DNA of 64,000 bases. Origin: Lactarius indigo (taxonomy: Eukaryota; Basidiomycota; Agaricomycetes; Russulales; Russulaceae). Below are positions 1 to 11,073 of this stretch, in pieces. Made by a program: the position numbers and the translations under genes. Below the pieces are notes generated by a model. That model was given only the letters and a program-made list of their open reading frames with translations. It was not told the origin of the DNA and ran no database searches. Position 1 is the stretch's first letter; each line of letters opens with the position of its first letter. Location: positions 124,001 through 188,000 of the forward strand of contig JAFKAC010000017.1 in assembly GCA_025766275.1 (NCBI GenBank). The letters run 5' to 3'.

Positions 1-1466
1 TTGAGACGTTCAACAACATCAGGTCTTATGAGGACCATGTGTGCTCCGCTGTCGATGAGAGCGTTCGCTTTTACCCGAAGATGATCTAGTGGGTTTGTTA
101 ACGAACAGAACCAGGTAAGGTGTTTTCCTTTGAGGGGAGGTGGCACGCTTACCGACGCCAGGCTGGTTTTGGAATGTTCGGTGCTACTGTCCCCTGTCAG
201 GGACGACGACGTTGGAAACACGGCGGCCACGAGATCCGCGGGAGTAGAGGCGTTTATGTTCTCGGTGATGGAGGCAACAGGTGCTGGACGAGCTGCCGTT
301 TTGGCGTTCTTTGCTTTTATAGCGTCCTGCAGGGTGCGTGGCTTGTAGTCCTTTCCAGACAACGTTACGGTACACTTGTCGGCGTGATGTCCCGCATAGA
401 AAACGCGGCACTTCAGACATCCCTCGTGATCATGCAGTAACCGGCGTTCATCATCGGTCAGTTTGGGTGGATAAAGGCCGGGTACCGAGTTTGTCGAGAC
501 GCTACTTCCGCGTGTGAAGTCATTGCAGCCATTAGACGAGGGGTATTGCGATCGAGTCCCGATGTTTTGGCGTTTCGTCCTGTTTTTTGTTTCCCAGAAG
601 TCTGCCATACGCTTCCATTCGTTTTGTCGACGATTATCAACATTTCGGATTTTTGCCATCCATTTGCGGAGATCTGTTTCCGCATTGATGTTCTCATCGG
701 TCGCAATAACACGCAGTTCTTCATCAAGGGCAGTCTCCAGTTGTGTCCTCAGTTGGTCGTCATTCATGTGTGACTTTGTGTTGTGAAGGGAAACGTTGTA
801 CGATAGTATTTTTGCAGCCCATACGTCGAACTTTTGGGATGGGTCGAGACAGGAGTTCAACATTTCGGTGCGGACGCTCTGTTCCCAGTTTGCAGGTAAC
901 CATTGCTGCCGGAATTCCTTCATGAATTCGGCAAACGTCAATTTTATGAGGCGCTCACTGTCCTCCTGGGCCCAATCGTAGATGAGATCGTTTTCGAAAC
1001 AGCCTATGATGCGTGTGACCTTTACGTCATCGGATACGCCATCTTTGGCGTTGAGAAAATATGTCGAACAATGGTTTTCGAAGTCTCGAACAATCTTCGG
1101 AGTGATCTCACCATCCGTTAGGATCGGGGGATGTGAGAGGATAGGGTGTGACACGGTTGCCATCTTTTGATCTGACATCACGTTACGAATGTGTTGGATA
1201 ATGATAGCGTCGTCAGAAGAGTCTGGGTCTGTGTGGCTCGATAAGGAGGGTTCGTCGGGAAGATCTGAGGGCGGTGCTTCAGTAGGAGGGTTGGTGGTAG
1301 GCGTCTCGGTAGGAGGATTGACAGTGGGGATCTCGTTAGGAGTTTCGGTAGAGGGATCAACGGAGGGAGTCCCAGTAGGGGGATTTGTGTCAGAAGATTT
1401 TGTTGGGGAAGGAGGACGCTTCTGTACACGTTTGGAATGGCGGGTGGCCAACATTTTAGAAGACAT
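1..1466 (-). CDS. Gag (start of protease) of a Ty3/Gypsy retrotransposon, partial (Gypsy-C)
   Basis: One minus-strand frame is open from the ATG at 1466 (an in-frame TAA lies just upstream) to the window edge, 488 codons with no stop. The N-terminus has a Pro/Thr-rich repeat stretch (TEIPT/TNPPTE-like units, about residues 20-65). A capsid-like alpha-helical region follows (about 100-280). A zinc knuckle of form CX2CX6HX4C (CLKCRVFYAGHHADKC) lies near residue 345. At the edge is the retroviral-type aspartic protease motif DSGAHMVLI. In this family Gag packages the RNA and the protease processes the polyprotein. The knuckle spacing and sequence differ clearly from Gypsy-A and Gypsy-B, so this is another lineage. 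Reverse transcriptase and integrase would lie outside the window to the left. Unlike the other two elements it shows no premature stop, so it may be younger. Confidence 0.85.
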   Translation of the reverse strand, partial: MSSKMLATRHSKRVQKRPPSPTKSSDTNPPTGTPSVDPSTETPNEIPTVNPPTETPTTNPPTEAPPSDLPDEPSLSSHTDPDSSDDAIIIQHIRNVMSDQKMATVSHPILSHPPILTDGEITPKIVRDFENHCSTYFLNAKDGVSDDVKVTRIIGCFENDLIYDWAQEDSERLIKLTFAEFMKEFRQQWLPANWEQSVRTEMLNSCLDPSQKFDVWAAKILSYNVSLHNTKSHMNDDQLRTQLETALDEELRVIATDENINAETDLRKWMAKIRNVDNRRQNEWKRMADFWETKNRTKRQNIGTRSQYPSSNGCNDFTRGSSVSTNSVPGLYPPKLTDDERRLLHDHEGCLKCRVFYAGHHADKCTVTLSGKDYKPRTLQDAIKAKNAKTAARPAPVASITENINASTPADLVAAVFPTSSSLTGDSSTEHSKTSLASVSVPPPLKGKHLTWFCSLTNPLDHLRVKANALIDSGAHMVLIRPDVVERL

Positions 1467-1867
1467 TTACGCGAAGAAGGGGAGGCAAGACAGTACAGAG
1501 ATATCGTTCACAGGACGTTGCAGGGTGAAGTTTGAACTTCCGGGACAATAGTTATTCTCAGGGCAGTAGAAGCGTGTAAGAGAGAGAGCGCGCAGTTCCA
1601 GAGAGGAAGAGACAGAAATTTGGGGGGAGGAATCGCGTGGTGGGAGAAGAGGATGATAGGGCGGGGTCGCTTGGCAAGATGTTCAAAAAAAAGTGGAAGC
1701 CCGCTGAGTAGGGCGGACGACACTTAAGCTCAAACAGGGGCAGAACAGGAACCAAGCATGGTTATTCAGACACAGGAAAGATCTCGTGATACGCGTATAA
1801 GAGAAAAGTAAAAGGGAGGAGAAGAAAGGGAAGATAAAAGATAATCTCTAGGGCGGCTTTAGCAGGG

Positions 1868-1877
1868 GTTTATATAC
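1868..1877 (-). promoter_or_regulatory. TATA-like box in the putative 5' LTR of Gypsy-C
   Basis: The minus strand reads GTATATAAAC about 400 bp upstream of the Gag start, in the right orientation to drive it. That position would suit an LTR promoter, but the matching 3' LTR is outside the window, so the LTR limits cannot be fixed. Confidence 0.35.
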
Positions 1878-2130
1878 GGCCATGGTTGTATTCCAGAGTC
1901 GTTGTCAGTTGTTTGTCGGCGTGAGCAGGTGATTGTCGACGTGAGCGGGTGATTGTCGGTACATGAGTAAGCGGTAGGCTTGCACCGCTGTCCCGTTTCC
2001 CCTCCTGGTTGTACCCTCGTCCGCGGATTCGTTATCTCATCGCCCTGCGGAAGCAGAGCATAAAATTTACTATGGTATAGTTATATACTCGAGGGCTATA
2101 TATCTTTCTAGTTTTACAGTGTAGCACCTC

Positions 2131-2282
2131 AGCTTTGCCATTCTAGCGTGCGCAATAGCTGAGGTGAGTTTAGTCTTGTACTTATGTTCGCTTTGCCTGT
2201 ACTTATACGCTCCGTAGTGTTGTCTTCTGTGCAGGTAAATAAATATCCCAGCTTTTCCATTCTAGCGTGCGCAATAGCTGAG
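2131..2282. repeat. 33-bp direct repeat pair, 119 bp apart
   Basis: A 33-bp unit at 2131-2163, containing CATTCTAGCGTGCGCAATAG, recurs at 2250-2282 with one mismatch. A second pair, TGTTGTCTTC(T/C)GTGCAG, lies at 2218-2234 and 2283-2299. This looks like an internal duplication near or within LTR sequence. Confidence 0.7.
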
Positions 2283-2439
2283 TGTTGTCTTCCGTGCAGA
2301 CACCGCTGCGCACTCGTTACACTAACACGTTATATTTATTCACCTTATTTTGGTCCTACACGCGTCCATATCTCTTGATGCGGTGGAAAAACTACAGTAT
2401 TTGAGCTTGGGCCATTCAAAGATAGATCACCAATTTGTG

Positions 2440-3010
2440 TTCAACGTCAAGCGGCAGCTCACCGACCCTAGTCATGGGTCACCGGTCACCGATCACCGGC
2501 CCGGGGGCGCAGATTCCACTAGTCCCCCTCAAGATTGACGCACTAATGACGAAGCTCGCGAACTTTGGGTGCGAAGGGGACATGTACCCACCCTGTGCTG
2601 GTACCGCCCTGCACAGAGGTCCGTACGTCTCTCCCCCACCGACATTCCTACGACCACGGCACCTCTTTGTACTTCGCTTGACCCTCGGTGTCCCAATCTT
2701 GTGCGCAGGCACGGGTATGCCCAGCGCGTTATGGGCGCTGACACGGTAGCTCTCGCCCGTGCACTGCACACGATGCGCAACGTGCGCTGCTGGCGCTGCT
2801 CGAACCCAAATATGAGTGTCTCTGTCAGCTTCATTCCGTCTCAGTGCTACTGCCCCCCGTGCGTGTGACACCGGAGAGTGGGCTCTTTGGAATTCTGTCA
2901 GTGCATCGCGTTACGTTCCGCGTGGCCACGTCCGACGGGCATCTTGAACGTCGCAGGCTACACGCCCTCTTGGAAGACCACGGTGTTGGGACAATTCGCA
3001 TTTGTGCCTG
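2440..3010 (-). repeat. Diverged repeat, copy 1 (partner at 4990-5540)
   Basis: Scattered blocks match 4990-5540 in the same orientation. Examples are AATGACGAAGCTC, the segment around CTCGGTGTCCCAAT, GGGCG(C/T)(T/C)GACACGGTAGCTC and the block before TGAGTGTCTCT. The copies have diverged strongly with many indels. The segment overlaps the 5' end and upstream region of the pseudogene described at 3830-5089, so this copy is probably a truncated duplicate of that gene's front end. Confidence 0.6.
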
Positions 3011-3829
3011 TCAGCGACCGTACATCTGGCAGTCGAAGCAGGAGGCCGGAACAGGCGTACCATGGAGGAGGATTGAATTTCCTCCTTCTCCTGGTTTCCC
3101 TCCAGCTCTACCCCGGTACATGCGGATATATGCGAGATCCGGATCTGGGCACCAGATGACGGGGGTCACATGAGTACGGGTGTCGATCGCGGGCAGCTCC
3201 GTCATACTGTATGGTCGGTCTAAGGTGAAGCTTGTGAAGCGAGGCACCAGCAGTGCCTTAGAGCAATGTCTTTAAGTGACTCGGAGTGAGCACGTGCTCA
3301 GTCCTCTCTTGCGTGCCGTCACCTGTCTGCTCATCTTTCCAACCGGTCGGAAGAACCGGATCTATTGTTTTTTTACCCACCTACCACGCCATAGCCGTCG
3401 ATGCTCACATGGTCGCTCAGGCAGGGTCCTCCCCGCCCATCGCGACCTCGCCTCGGAGACAGAGTCTCTCATTTTCGATCGAGAAGCGCTTCGCGCTTTC
3501 GCCCGTTCTCTGTACCCGTTTCCCCATCTGACAAAATCCAGAATCCGACCTCTCTTCGGGTTTGACTAACCCTCCGTGTCGCGCGCGCCTTCTCCTACAC
3601 TCCCGCGTCCCATCCGGCGCTGCATGGATCCTTCCCACGTAGAAGCAAAGCCGCGACCCTCAAAGACCAAGGATGACGGAATCGACGGAATTGACGGAAT
3701 GGGTGCACGTAAACGAACAAGACCGAGTTGACCGAGCGCGCGACCAAAGGCCGCGCGTACACGTACAGGTGTGAGGCGGACGTGCTGCGCGAAGGGGGAG
3801 CCCGCTGTCGTCGAGGAAAATTATTGAGG
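3011..3829. other. No recognisable gene; contains a dispersed repeat
   Basis: I see no supported coding region here. Positions 3290-3545 belong to a repeat whose inverted copy lies at 54870-55130 (separate entry). Confidence 0.4.
3290..3545 (+). repeat. Dispersed repeat, inverted copy at 54870-55130
   Basis: The segment containing TCGATCGAGAAGCGCTTCGC and GCCCGTTCTCT matches the reverse complement of 54870-55130 (ATCGAGAAGCACTGCGTGCT, GCCCGTTCTCT). Weaker similarity extends about 150 bp upstream of that block. The unit has no recognised coding function. Confidence 0.55.
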
Positions 3830-5089
3830 TAGCGAATCCGGGTGCAGGTGACAGACAGAAAAAAGAGAAAAGACCCAAAAAGACGAGAAGAAACCTAGTC
3901 GTTCTGAAGACAGTCCACCCGCAAGAAAGACGTCTCCTTGTCGTCCCCTTGTCCAACTCGTCGCACTTGACAAGCAGCCCCCCCGGACATGGGCCGAGCA
4001 CGAATTCGGGGTACAGCTGAAAGAGGTCGGCGCCGTCAGCGCGGACAACGATGCGCGAGTGCTGCGTCACAGTGAAGGCCCCAGATTACACTGCCTCGTT
4101 TTTCTTCCCGCCTCCCAACACCGCCTTCTTGTAGACATCGCGCAGAGTGGCCAAAAATGGGATCTGGTTGAAGGTCGTGCCCTAGGCGTCGGACGAGAAG
4201 ACGCCATTGGGCTGGGGGCACGGCGGGAGATAACCCGGGGGTGTGTTGTGCGCCGGCTTCGACCTTATGCCGTCCGAGCAATACCCCCCTTTGTGGTTCT
4301 CGGGGGATCTAGTCAGGGGAGGGTACACGAGCCTCTTGCACCTCGGGCAAGAGGCGAGCTTTCGAGTCTGCAGTAGGAGCATTTGTAGGCGGCACGCGCG
4401 TTGGAAATGGGATAAAATGTGCAGGGACTCGGACGTACCTTCCCTTCCCGTCCCCGTTTGGTTGGTCCTCCTTCAGGAGCTACACGGCGTGGAAATGCTC
4501 CCTCCAGAGGGTTTCCGTGCCCTTCTTAGCTAAGGGGAAAGGGAAAAGAAAAAAAAAAAAAAAGAAAAGAGGGACGGGTGAGTAACGGACTGCGAGGGCG
4601 CGCGGGCCCACATTTGAAGTTACCCGTCACGAGTGAATCGGCCACCGTCCCTTCAGCTGTCCCCAGCATAGCAACAAGGGCGCGCGGGTTCTTGAGGGCC
4701 GTATTGCGGTTGTGCGAGCGGTTGACCGACTTGAGTTCGGCGTTGAAAAGGTTTGTAGCCTCGACCCACTTCAACGGCATCATTCGGAATGACGCCCACT
4801 TGTGCTGTGCCCACAGCTTCATGAAAAAGAAAGAATTGTCGCTGCGGCCGATCGTTAGCGAATCGATGTCAACGTCAGTTGAGATCTTGAAGAGGTACTG
4901 CGAACGAGTGAGGCTGGCGCCATCTGAGGGTAGGGGGACGCGCGCTGCGTAGTCGGGGGGAGCGACTTGACAGCCTGCGCACGCCCGTCCAAAGTCCGAG
5001 TCAGGCAACCAATTCGCGCTCAACGTCAAGCGAGTCAGACACAGCGACAGTACAATGATGTTAAACCCCACAAAAATGACGAAGCTCAC
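3830..5089 (-). pseudogene. Degenerate gene with N-terminal membrane segment (unknown family)
   Basis: A minus-strand frame starts at ATG 5089 with a hydrophobic stretch (about residues 3-20), followed by about 135 residues of globular-looking sequence. A plausible intron (4623-4530, GTAACT...TTAG) joins it to a frame reading AKKGTETLWREHFHAV. That frame then meets TAG at 4480-4482. Coding-like sequence continues through a frame change into a zinc-ribbon-like CPRC motif, PGYLPPCPQPNG, and further stops (TAG, TAA), then a final segment with RIVVRADGADLFQLYPEFVL. I remember similar repetitive proteins in Agaricomycetes but cannot name the family. At least three stops and one frameshift make it non-functional. 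A truncated relative of its 5' region lies at 2440-3010. Confidence 0.5.
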
Positions 5090-5540
5090 GAACCAACAAG
5101 TACGAGGAGGACGTGTTCTCGCCCAATGTTGGTACTGTACTGCGCAGGAGTCAATTTACCTCCCCCCCATTGACACGGTCATGATTACAGCACCCTTGTA
5201 CCTCGCCTACCTCTCGGTGTCCCAATTCGTTTTGGGAATAGGCACGGGCAGGCCTTGCAGGTCATGGGCGTCGACACGGTAGCTCACATCCATAGAGGCG
5301 CTGCTCGAACCCCAAGGGTGAGTGTCTCTATCAGTTTGCAGTCTGCCATTACTGCCACTCCCCAGGCGTGTGACGCTGGGGAGTGCGTGAGGGTTTCATT
5401 GGCATCATGTTGGTGATTCCTGTTGAGAGTCTCGCATGGCAACACTTGACAAGCACCTAGAAAGTCGCAAGCCGCAGCCCTCCTGGGAGACTACGGCGCT
5501 GGGACATCTGCCAATGTGCCTGTCGGTGAGCTTGCATGTT
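4990..5540 (-). repeat. Diverged repeat, copy 2 (partner at 2440-3010)
   Basis: This copy covers the first codons and upstream region of the pseudogene at 3830-5089. It matches copy 1 in order over about 500 bp with many substitutions and indels. Confidence 0.6.
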
Positions 5541-6787
5541 TGATTCACGGTACAGGATGACCAATGCTACGGCACTACAGTGGCAACGTAACACTTCTAG
5601 AAAAGGGGAGGGAAAAGGGAGAAAATGATGTGCAAGACGAGCTTGGAGTTAACGTGTGACGGTGACACGGTGCATGTGTAGCAACGTATGTCCCGCCTTT
5701 TCCAGCCAATCCCGATCAGACACCAGGCAAGAAGTCTTGAAAGGGAGCGTTGCGTCGGGAAGTGATCGTTCCCAATTTGATGCACAAGGGGTCATCTTGG
5801 CTTATCGAATTTTTATCCGAGATAAAGCACACTTTTTGCATCATCGTTGCTACTCGAGGCATTCGCTGCCAGTGGTCCCTCATTCATGTCAAGTGAGTAT
5901 GTGTTACTTCGGGCTCGGGCCATCCTCATCTCTATTGTCATACTTTGCGTTTTCACATGTAATTCGTTTCGTGAGAAAATTGCCTTAATCACTTTACACA
6001 AAAACGTCAGAGCACAGCAATCTACACAAAGCAATTTTCTCAGAAAGTAGTAACTCTCTGTAAGATCCTAAATCTGACCCTGTGCGACTTTTGTAATTCT
6101 TTGACCCCCTTGATCTGCATAAGTGCTCGACCCTGCACCTGTCGTACCTCCTGTGCGATCTCAGGGTGCCCACGGGGATACGATGGGTGTGGTATTGCCG
6201 CTGTGTGGATGCTCCGAGTCATTGCCACTTTTTGACTAATCTGGGCTTAAGTGTGGGGTTCAGTCTTGGCACTGTAGTTTCCGATTGATTAGACTGATTG
6301 GTCAAACCGGCCAATCAAGCTTGTCAAGGATAGCCCTGCTGTAGGCGTCCGATTGGTTGGTGGTCACTGGCCATTGAATTAACCTGGAGACCGACAACCT
6401 GAGAAGTTAACCGTCACCAACGAAAGGTAACAAACCACCCTTACCCAGGGACGGAGTACGCCGAGCTCAGCTTAGCTCAGCAAACGGGACGGATTCCCAC
6501 TCCTGTCCCGCCTGGGGAATATCCATCCCTCACCTCTAAGGGGATCTCGCCGTAAAGTTTGTGGTGCCACACCACCTCGCCTTGCTGTTCACCGGTAATC
6601 AAATAATAGTTTCTCATATTGGAATTTGGCCTCGCCATCGCTCGCAGCAGGAGACTCGGTTCTTTGAGTTCATGAAATTTATATAAATATCAACATACGG
6701 AACCCCCTTAGACCAACACTCCCCCACCTCCCTGAATCCTAAACAATTGCAGTCAGACTTCCCGCTCGCCTCTGTAAGACGAATTCC
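5541..6787. other. No gene recognised
   Basis: Short open frames occur on both strands, but none has a recognisable domain, a convincing exon structure or similarity to other parts of the window. I see no RNA gene here. Confidence 0.4.
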
Positions 6788-7507
6788 ATGGAAAGCCAAC
6801 TGACGATTCCACCTATGGATCCACAACCCAGTCATGTGAATAGAACTATGCACGTTCCATATTCCAGTGCTCACTTCAGTGCCACATTCTCCAGATCCCT
6901 GGCCCCTCTTTCGGACCAAACATGCCTACGTACCAACAGGACGGAAGTCCTACCGTCCAGAATTGCTCTTGTGTGTGGTGTTCTGATGTGCGGCGTGCTC
7001 AAGCATGTCCGCCGACTTGGCACCCTATTGAACAACAGGATCCAAGACATTTTAGCGTAAGAGCCCTTATAGTTATGATGATATGATTCCCACAGCTGAT
7101 TGCATCCGCTCAAAAGAACACCACTGCTCCGCACCTGGACCAGGATCAGGGTGTCGACAGTCATGAAACTGCTATGATTGTACCTGACCACACACAGGCA
7201 CAATTTGTCCCTCTGCAAACCGCTGTGCGTACTAATATTCTCTCCTACAATACGCATTGCTGAGGTCTCGACATAGATGTCGCAAGATAACCTTGACTAC
7301 GCATCTGTCCATGAGAGAGCAGCCCCTCCCAACATGGGGTTGCCACGGGCCCCGACACTCGACGCATCGATTGCAGAGAGTTGGAGGCTGCTCGCAGGCC
7401 GGTATCTCAACAACCCTGATGCACACGTGTGCACAATCCGCCTGGAGCCAGGACCATCTGGTCAATTCCAAGTAGTCATCACGCTTGAAATGCCCAACGT
7501 CCTCTGA
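6788..7507 (+). CDS. Small multi-exon family protein, copy A (189 aa, intact)
   Basis: Four exons join cleanly with GT-AG introns in phase 0: 6788-6835, 6895-7056, 7096-7224 and 7277-7507. The ATG is conserved with copy F (MESQLTIPP versus MDNQGTLPP). Exon 2 has a Cys cluster (NCSCVWC) and ends with PTWHPIEQQDPRHF. The last exon is exactly 77 codons, as in copies E and F. It carries LAGRYLNNPDA and RLEPGPSGQF and stops right after LEMPNVL. No signal peptide or membrane segment is seen. I do not recognise the family. The support for a real gene is conservation of exon lengths, intron positions and reading frame across copies. The role is unknown; the closest relatives in the window are F and E, with B, C and D as a second subfamily. 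Confidence 0.75.
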
Positions 7508-9084
7508 GGCCAAGTCGAACGGAGGCGATGGTGTGATGATGTGTTGTACCTCCTTTTGTCGCAGTGGCATCCCTATGGAGAATAGAGTTTCGAGTTTTGA
7601 GTTCCGAGCTAGTCACTCAGCGCAGGAACTAACGTGTGCCAGCGCACAAACCGAGGTTGTTAGCCATTGGTTAACAGCAGGAGCGAAAATATAGTCCACG
7701 TTAATAGGTGTGGAAAAGAGAAAGTGGAATAATAAATCACATAAAAGCAGTGACACCGAGAGAGGTCGCAAAGCGGAGATACTCGCGGACGAACTTGACG
7801 AAGGTGTGTGATTGGGCTGGCAAATGCCGTGGGTAGTCACGAGGTCCTATGTATCCAATCAAGTTGGCTCGGCAGTGCTCCGAGACCACAAGTATTCAAG
7901 TCCCTCAACGGTCAAATTGGCATGAGATCACTGGTTGAGACCATGATTTTTCAAAGTCCCCGTTGGTTTAATTTTTTGCACCAAAGTCAGAGGACGATGG
8001 AGGAACCCGGCCCGGCCGAGCCCTACGTGTCGTCGTTGAGGTCGTCGTCGGTGACTTGGTGATGTGTCAATAACGTCCAGCTTTCTGCCCACAGCACGTC
8101 ATGATGTGAATTAGAGTCTTGAAATTTATACTGCCCTCGCTTGGGGGTCCAGAACGCATGGGGAGGGAGGGTCCGAGGGGGCAGTGCAGAGAGAATGATT
8201 TTCGTGCGTGATGGTTTCTTTTTTGTCTATGCGACTATAACTTGGATCCGATTATTTCAAGCGCAGATTCGTCGTCTTTTTTTCTCGGGGGCTGACTTTA
8301 TAGTGCGGGCATCTTAGACACCGTTTGGTCCCTGCCTCTAAATGGTCCATTCATGCTCTCGTTTTGAACGGTAACTCGATGTTCACATTCCCCACATAGT
8401 AAAATCAATACCTCTACTGCTTCACACTTAGGTCTCTCCCTCCCTTGCATGGTCAGGTTTCTGTTCTGATCGATAGCACTTTCACATTCTTGGTTCTTGG
8501 TCTTTGTCTTCGCCGCGGCGTGCGCATATCTGTTGCTTACGGATAATCCACAACACTCCAGGTCACAGCACATGTCGATGATAGTCGTTCTAATCTACTC
8601 GCTTCAAATTTCCCCAAGTCAACTCCTTAGACGTTCTCGTCAGCGCGTTGTGGTTACCAAATATTTTGTCCCCACATGGCCCAGAAGATACTCGCGCAAG
8701 TCTCGTGAAGATGTCGCTCCGACCTATCTATTACAAGTCCCCCCTGTCGTTTTCTACCGCGACGGTAACTGCGCTCCAATGCGTGCATCAGATCTGGCAC
8801 CTGACGTCCAGTCGGCCAGCTATTCTGTATGGTCTACGACAGATCCGTATTTACCTACAGCTTGTCGGGGGAGGCGGGCTTTTTGTCACCGGCGTGCATC
8901 AGAACGCGATTTCCCTGTTTTGCTCTCGCTTCGTACTGGAGCGGTCCTCAACTTGGCTCCGGTGTTTCGCCCATTGACTGTTTGACCGCACTGCTAGTGG
9001 CTCTGGTCTGCAGTGAGGCAAATTCCGTTCTTCCGGCAAGCACGAGCCACATCTTCCAGGCTTGCGTGGTCTATCGTAAATGAG
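7508..9084. other. No gene recognised; start shares sequence with flanks of copy F
   Basis: Short matches to the region downstream of copy F (GGCAAATGCCGTG...TCACGAGGTC at about 7819-7845 versus about 63147-63178) suggest the duplication unit extends past the gene. A long open frame at 8497-8985 (+) has no recognisable domain and I do not support it as a gene. Confidence 0.4.
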
Positions 9085-9705
9085 TCACGAGAAATACGGG
9101 TGGGGTAGTGCGGGGTTTTGTGTGATCCTTGGAGAAGAGCCGCGCACGTGATTGTCCCTTAACTGTTGTAAGGACGCTGAGGGGTCCCAGGTGAGTTCGA
9201 AGGTGGAGGTGTTCCACTCCAAGAGAAGGGGGTAGAGGTAGCGAGAGTTGTCCTTCGAGTGTCCATGTTTGGACCTGACTTCCAGGGCAATCACGCAGAG
9301 TTTCAAAAGGGAGTGACCGAGCACTTTATCATCCAATATCCCCATGAGCCTGAGAGTGTGGGTTTTAATATAGTGGGAGTAACTATCGAGATAAGTTAAA
9401 AAACGGAAATAGAAAGGTGAGTCAACATAAAAGAGGAAGGAGGTACGGACAAAGACCGCGTGGCCGATGCGATTGAGGGTACGAAAATGAACGATTTCGG
9501 GCCCAGCCCGACGGCTGACCTTGCACTGCGCACGATTTTTTCTACGAATCAATCCGAAATGGTAAGTTATATAATAGCGCAAAGTTCCGACAATCAGACA
9601 CGTGGTCTGGGGACTGAGTGGGTCCTCAAAGGCCTCAAACTTTGAATGCCGAGTAGCAGATACCACGATGTCACAGAAATTGATACCGGTCAAAACCCGA
9701 CCCAC
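9085..9705 (-). CDS. Hypothetical protein, 206 codons, unknown
   Basis: An uninterrupted minus-strand frame of 206 codons with several aromatic-rich stretches (SFLFYVDSPFYFRFLTYLDS). The first codon called is not a secure ATG. No domain was recognised and no intron is needed. It lies between copies A and B of the small gene family and resembles neither. It could be a real single-exon gene, an exon of a larger decayed gene, or chance. Confidence 0.25.
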   Translation of the reverse strand: MGRVLTGINFCDIVVSATRHSKFEAFEDPLSPQTTCLIVGTLRYYITYHFGLIRRKNRAQCKVSRRAGPEIVHFRTLNRIGHAVFVRTSFLFYVDSPFYFRFLTYLDSYSHYIKTHTLRLMGILDDKVLGHSLLKLCVIALEVRSKHGHSKDNSRYLYPLLLEWNTSTFELTWDPSASLQQLRDNHVRGSSPRITQNPALPHPYFS

Positions 9706-9863
9706 TCGCCCCCTTTGAGCTGTCTTCGTGAAACCCGCGTCTTATATACACAGAAATCGGGACGACAACATGGCAACATTTTGCAACTGTACATTCCTAT
9801 CTCAGAGACTCGAAAACCATTGTGCGACAGCGAGGGCTCGGTGTCCCAGCGACGAATGGGGTT

Positions 9864-10654
9864 TCACAAATCATCGACCATTTCGAGCACAATCCAGACC
9901 TCGAAACGGCGAGCGGGTCCTTACTCGATACGAAGCATATTAACGCGCGTGCCTGGACTATTGATGAAACGATCGGCAAGGATCCTCAGACCATCAGCCG
10001 GCGGTAAGTTAGGAAGAGGCGCCTGGTAGGGAAATGCATCGGGTCCATGAAAATATTGGGGAGGGCCAGCCGCGGGGATATGCGGGTGCGTAGCCGAAAA
10101 TGCCATTATGGTCCTCTTGAACCTCTTGCGACGAGGTGAGTGCCTGACCGAACAGAGAAAAAAGTTAAATACTGACCGGTGCGAAGACCTGTGGGTGAGC
10201 TAAGACACCTTGGGCAGCTCTTCCGTCCTGGGGCATGTCCATGTGGGGCACCGCAGGGTACTGGGTAGAGGTATCACCGTCACCGTCAGACGGGAAGCTC
10301 GGTAATATACTAACAGATATCACTCACATCTGGCTGACCTTGGTGGTGTTCCGCAACGTAATAGTGCGATGGGGGGTGGTGTGGATCTTGCATTAGACCT
10401 TGTATAGCCACGTTCTCCGCTGGCAGAGGGACTCCCTCCTGATGGGCACGCTGGTGCCAGTCGTCAGCCAGATGCGGGATGGTCTAAAATGATACACATG
10501 TGTAAGCGCATCTTGTGGATTGAAGGAAAGTGTTGAATGAAAGACTGACAGCAGCGTTCTGCGCTACATGGCCGTGTGGCTGGTGGAGAGGAGGACGGGA
10601 GAATGTGTTTGCTGAAAGGTTGTCGGCTTGTTGAGGCAGAAAGCGATCAGGCAT
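9864..10654 (-). pseudogene. Small multi-exon family protein, copy B (broken)
   Basis: Exons 10654-10550, 10483-10328 and 10260-10177 are open and splice in phase 0. They align with copy D (HQPHGH..QNAA at the end of exon 1, HQEGVPLPAEN in exon 2, QDGRAAQG in exon 3). The last exon region is damaged in two ways. One extra C in the stretch after FGYAPA shifts the frame. A TAA replaces the codon after NMLRIE, in the segment that reads RIEPGLAGNFEVW in copy D. The end would be TGA at 9864. Subfamily with C and D. Confidence 0.65.
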
Positions 10655-10890
10655 TTTACAAGGCGCTGGACTGCAAGCACTTATCTCAAGAGCTGGTCTT
10701 ATAACGCTGTCCCATACCACGTTCACCAATGAGCGGTTTTGTTGGCAAACGCCTTAGGTCCATTGTCCTCCCACACCTGCTACCAGCGCTCACTGCCGTA
10801 TATGATCTAAAGGCGGTTTTCACTTGTCTGAATATCCCAGATCGGGTAAGACCTGTCCATCATTCTGGCGCTCAAATGACCGCCCCTAAA

Positions 10891-11073
10891 GTGGTTTATC
10901 CCGGTAGTTTGGTTCTCGCTCAGCACCGCCACTCGGACACTCTTTGATGCTTACAGTAGTAGGGTCAATCACACACATCACACTAGTGGTTCATCCCGGT
11001 AGTTTGGTTCTCGTTCAGCACCGCCACTCGGACACTCTTTGTTGTTAGTCGGGTCAATCACACACATCACACT
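10891..11073. repeat. Tandem duplication, two units of about 90-95 bp
   Basis: The unit beginning GTGGTTTATCCCGGTAG (10891-10985) is repeated as GTGGTTCATCCCGGTAG from 10986 to about 11073. Both contain CAGCACCGCCACTCGGACAC and end with TCAATCACACACATCACACT. Confidence 0.85.

Larger units (their letters stand above)
1467..2349 (-). other. Leader and probable 5' LTR region of Gypsy-C
   Basis: This stretch upstream of Gag has no credible gene. It probably holds the untranslated leader and 5' LTR of the minus-strand element. No LTR boundary or primer binding site could be fixed. A purine-rich tract lies at 1575-1860 and the TATA-like box at 1868. Confidence 0.4.

Noticed and set aside
8497..8985. 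162-codon open frame as a gene
   Set aside because: No domain, no similarity, overlaps other open frames on both strands, and no exon structure.
10060..10124. Copy B read as intact by using the open frame after its last splice acceptor
   Set aside because: That frame gives unrelated residues before the conserved segment. Alignment with copy D shows a one-base insertion and a later TAA.
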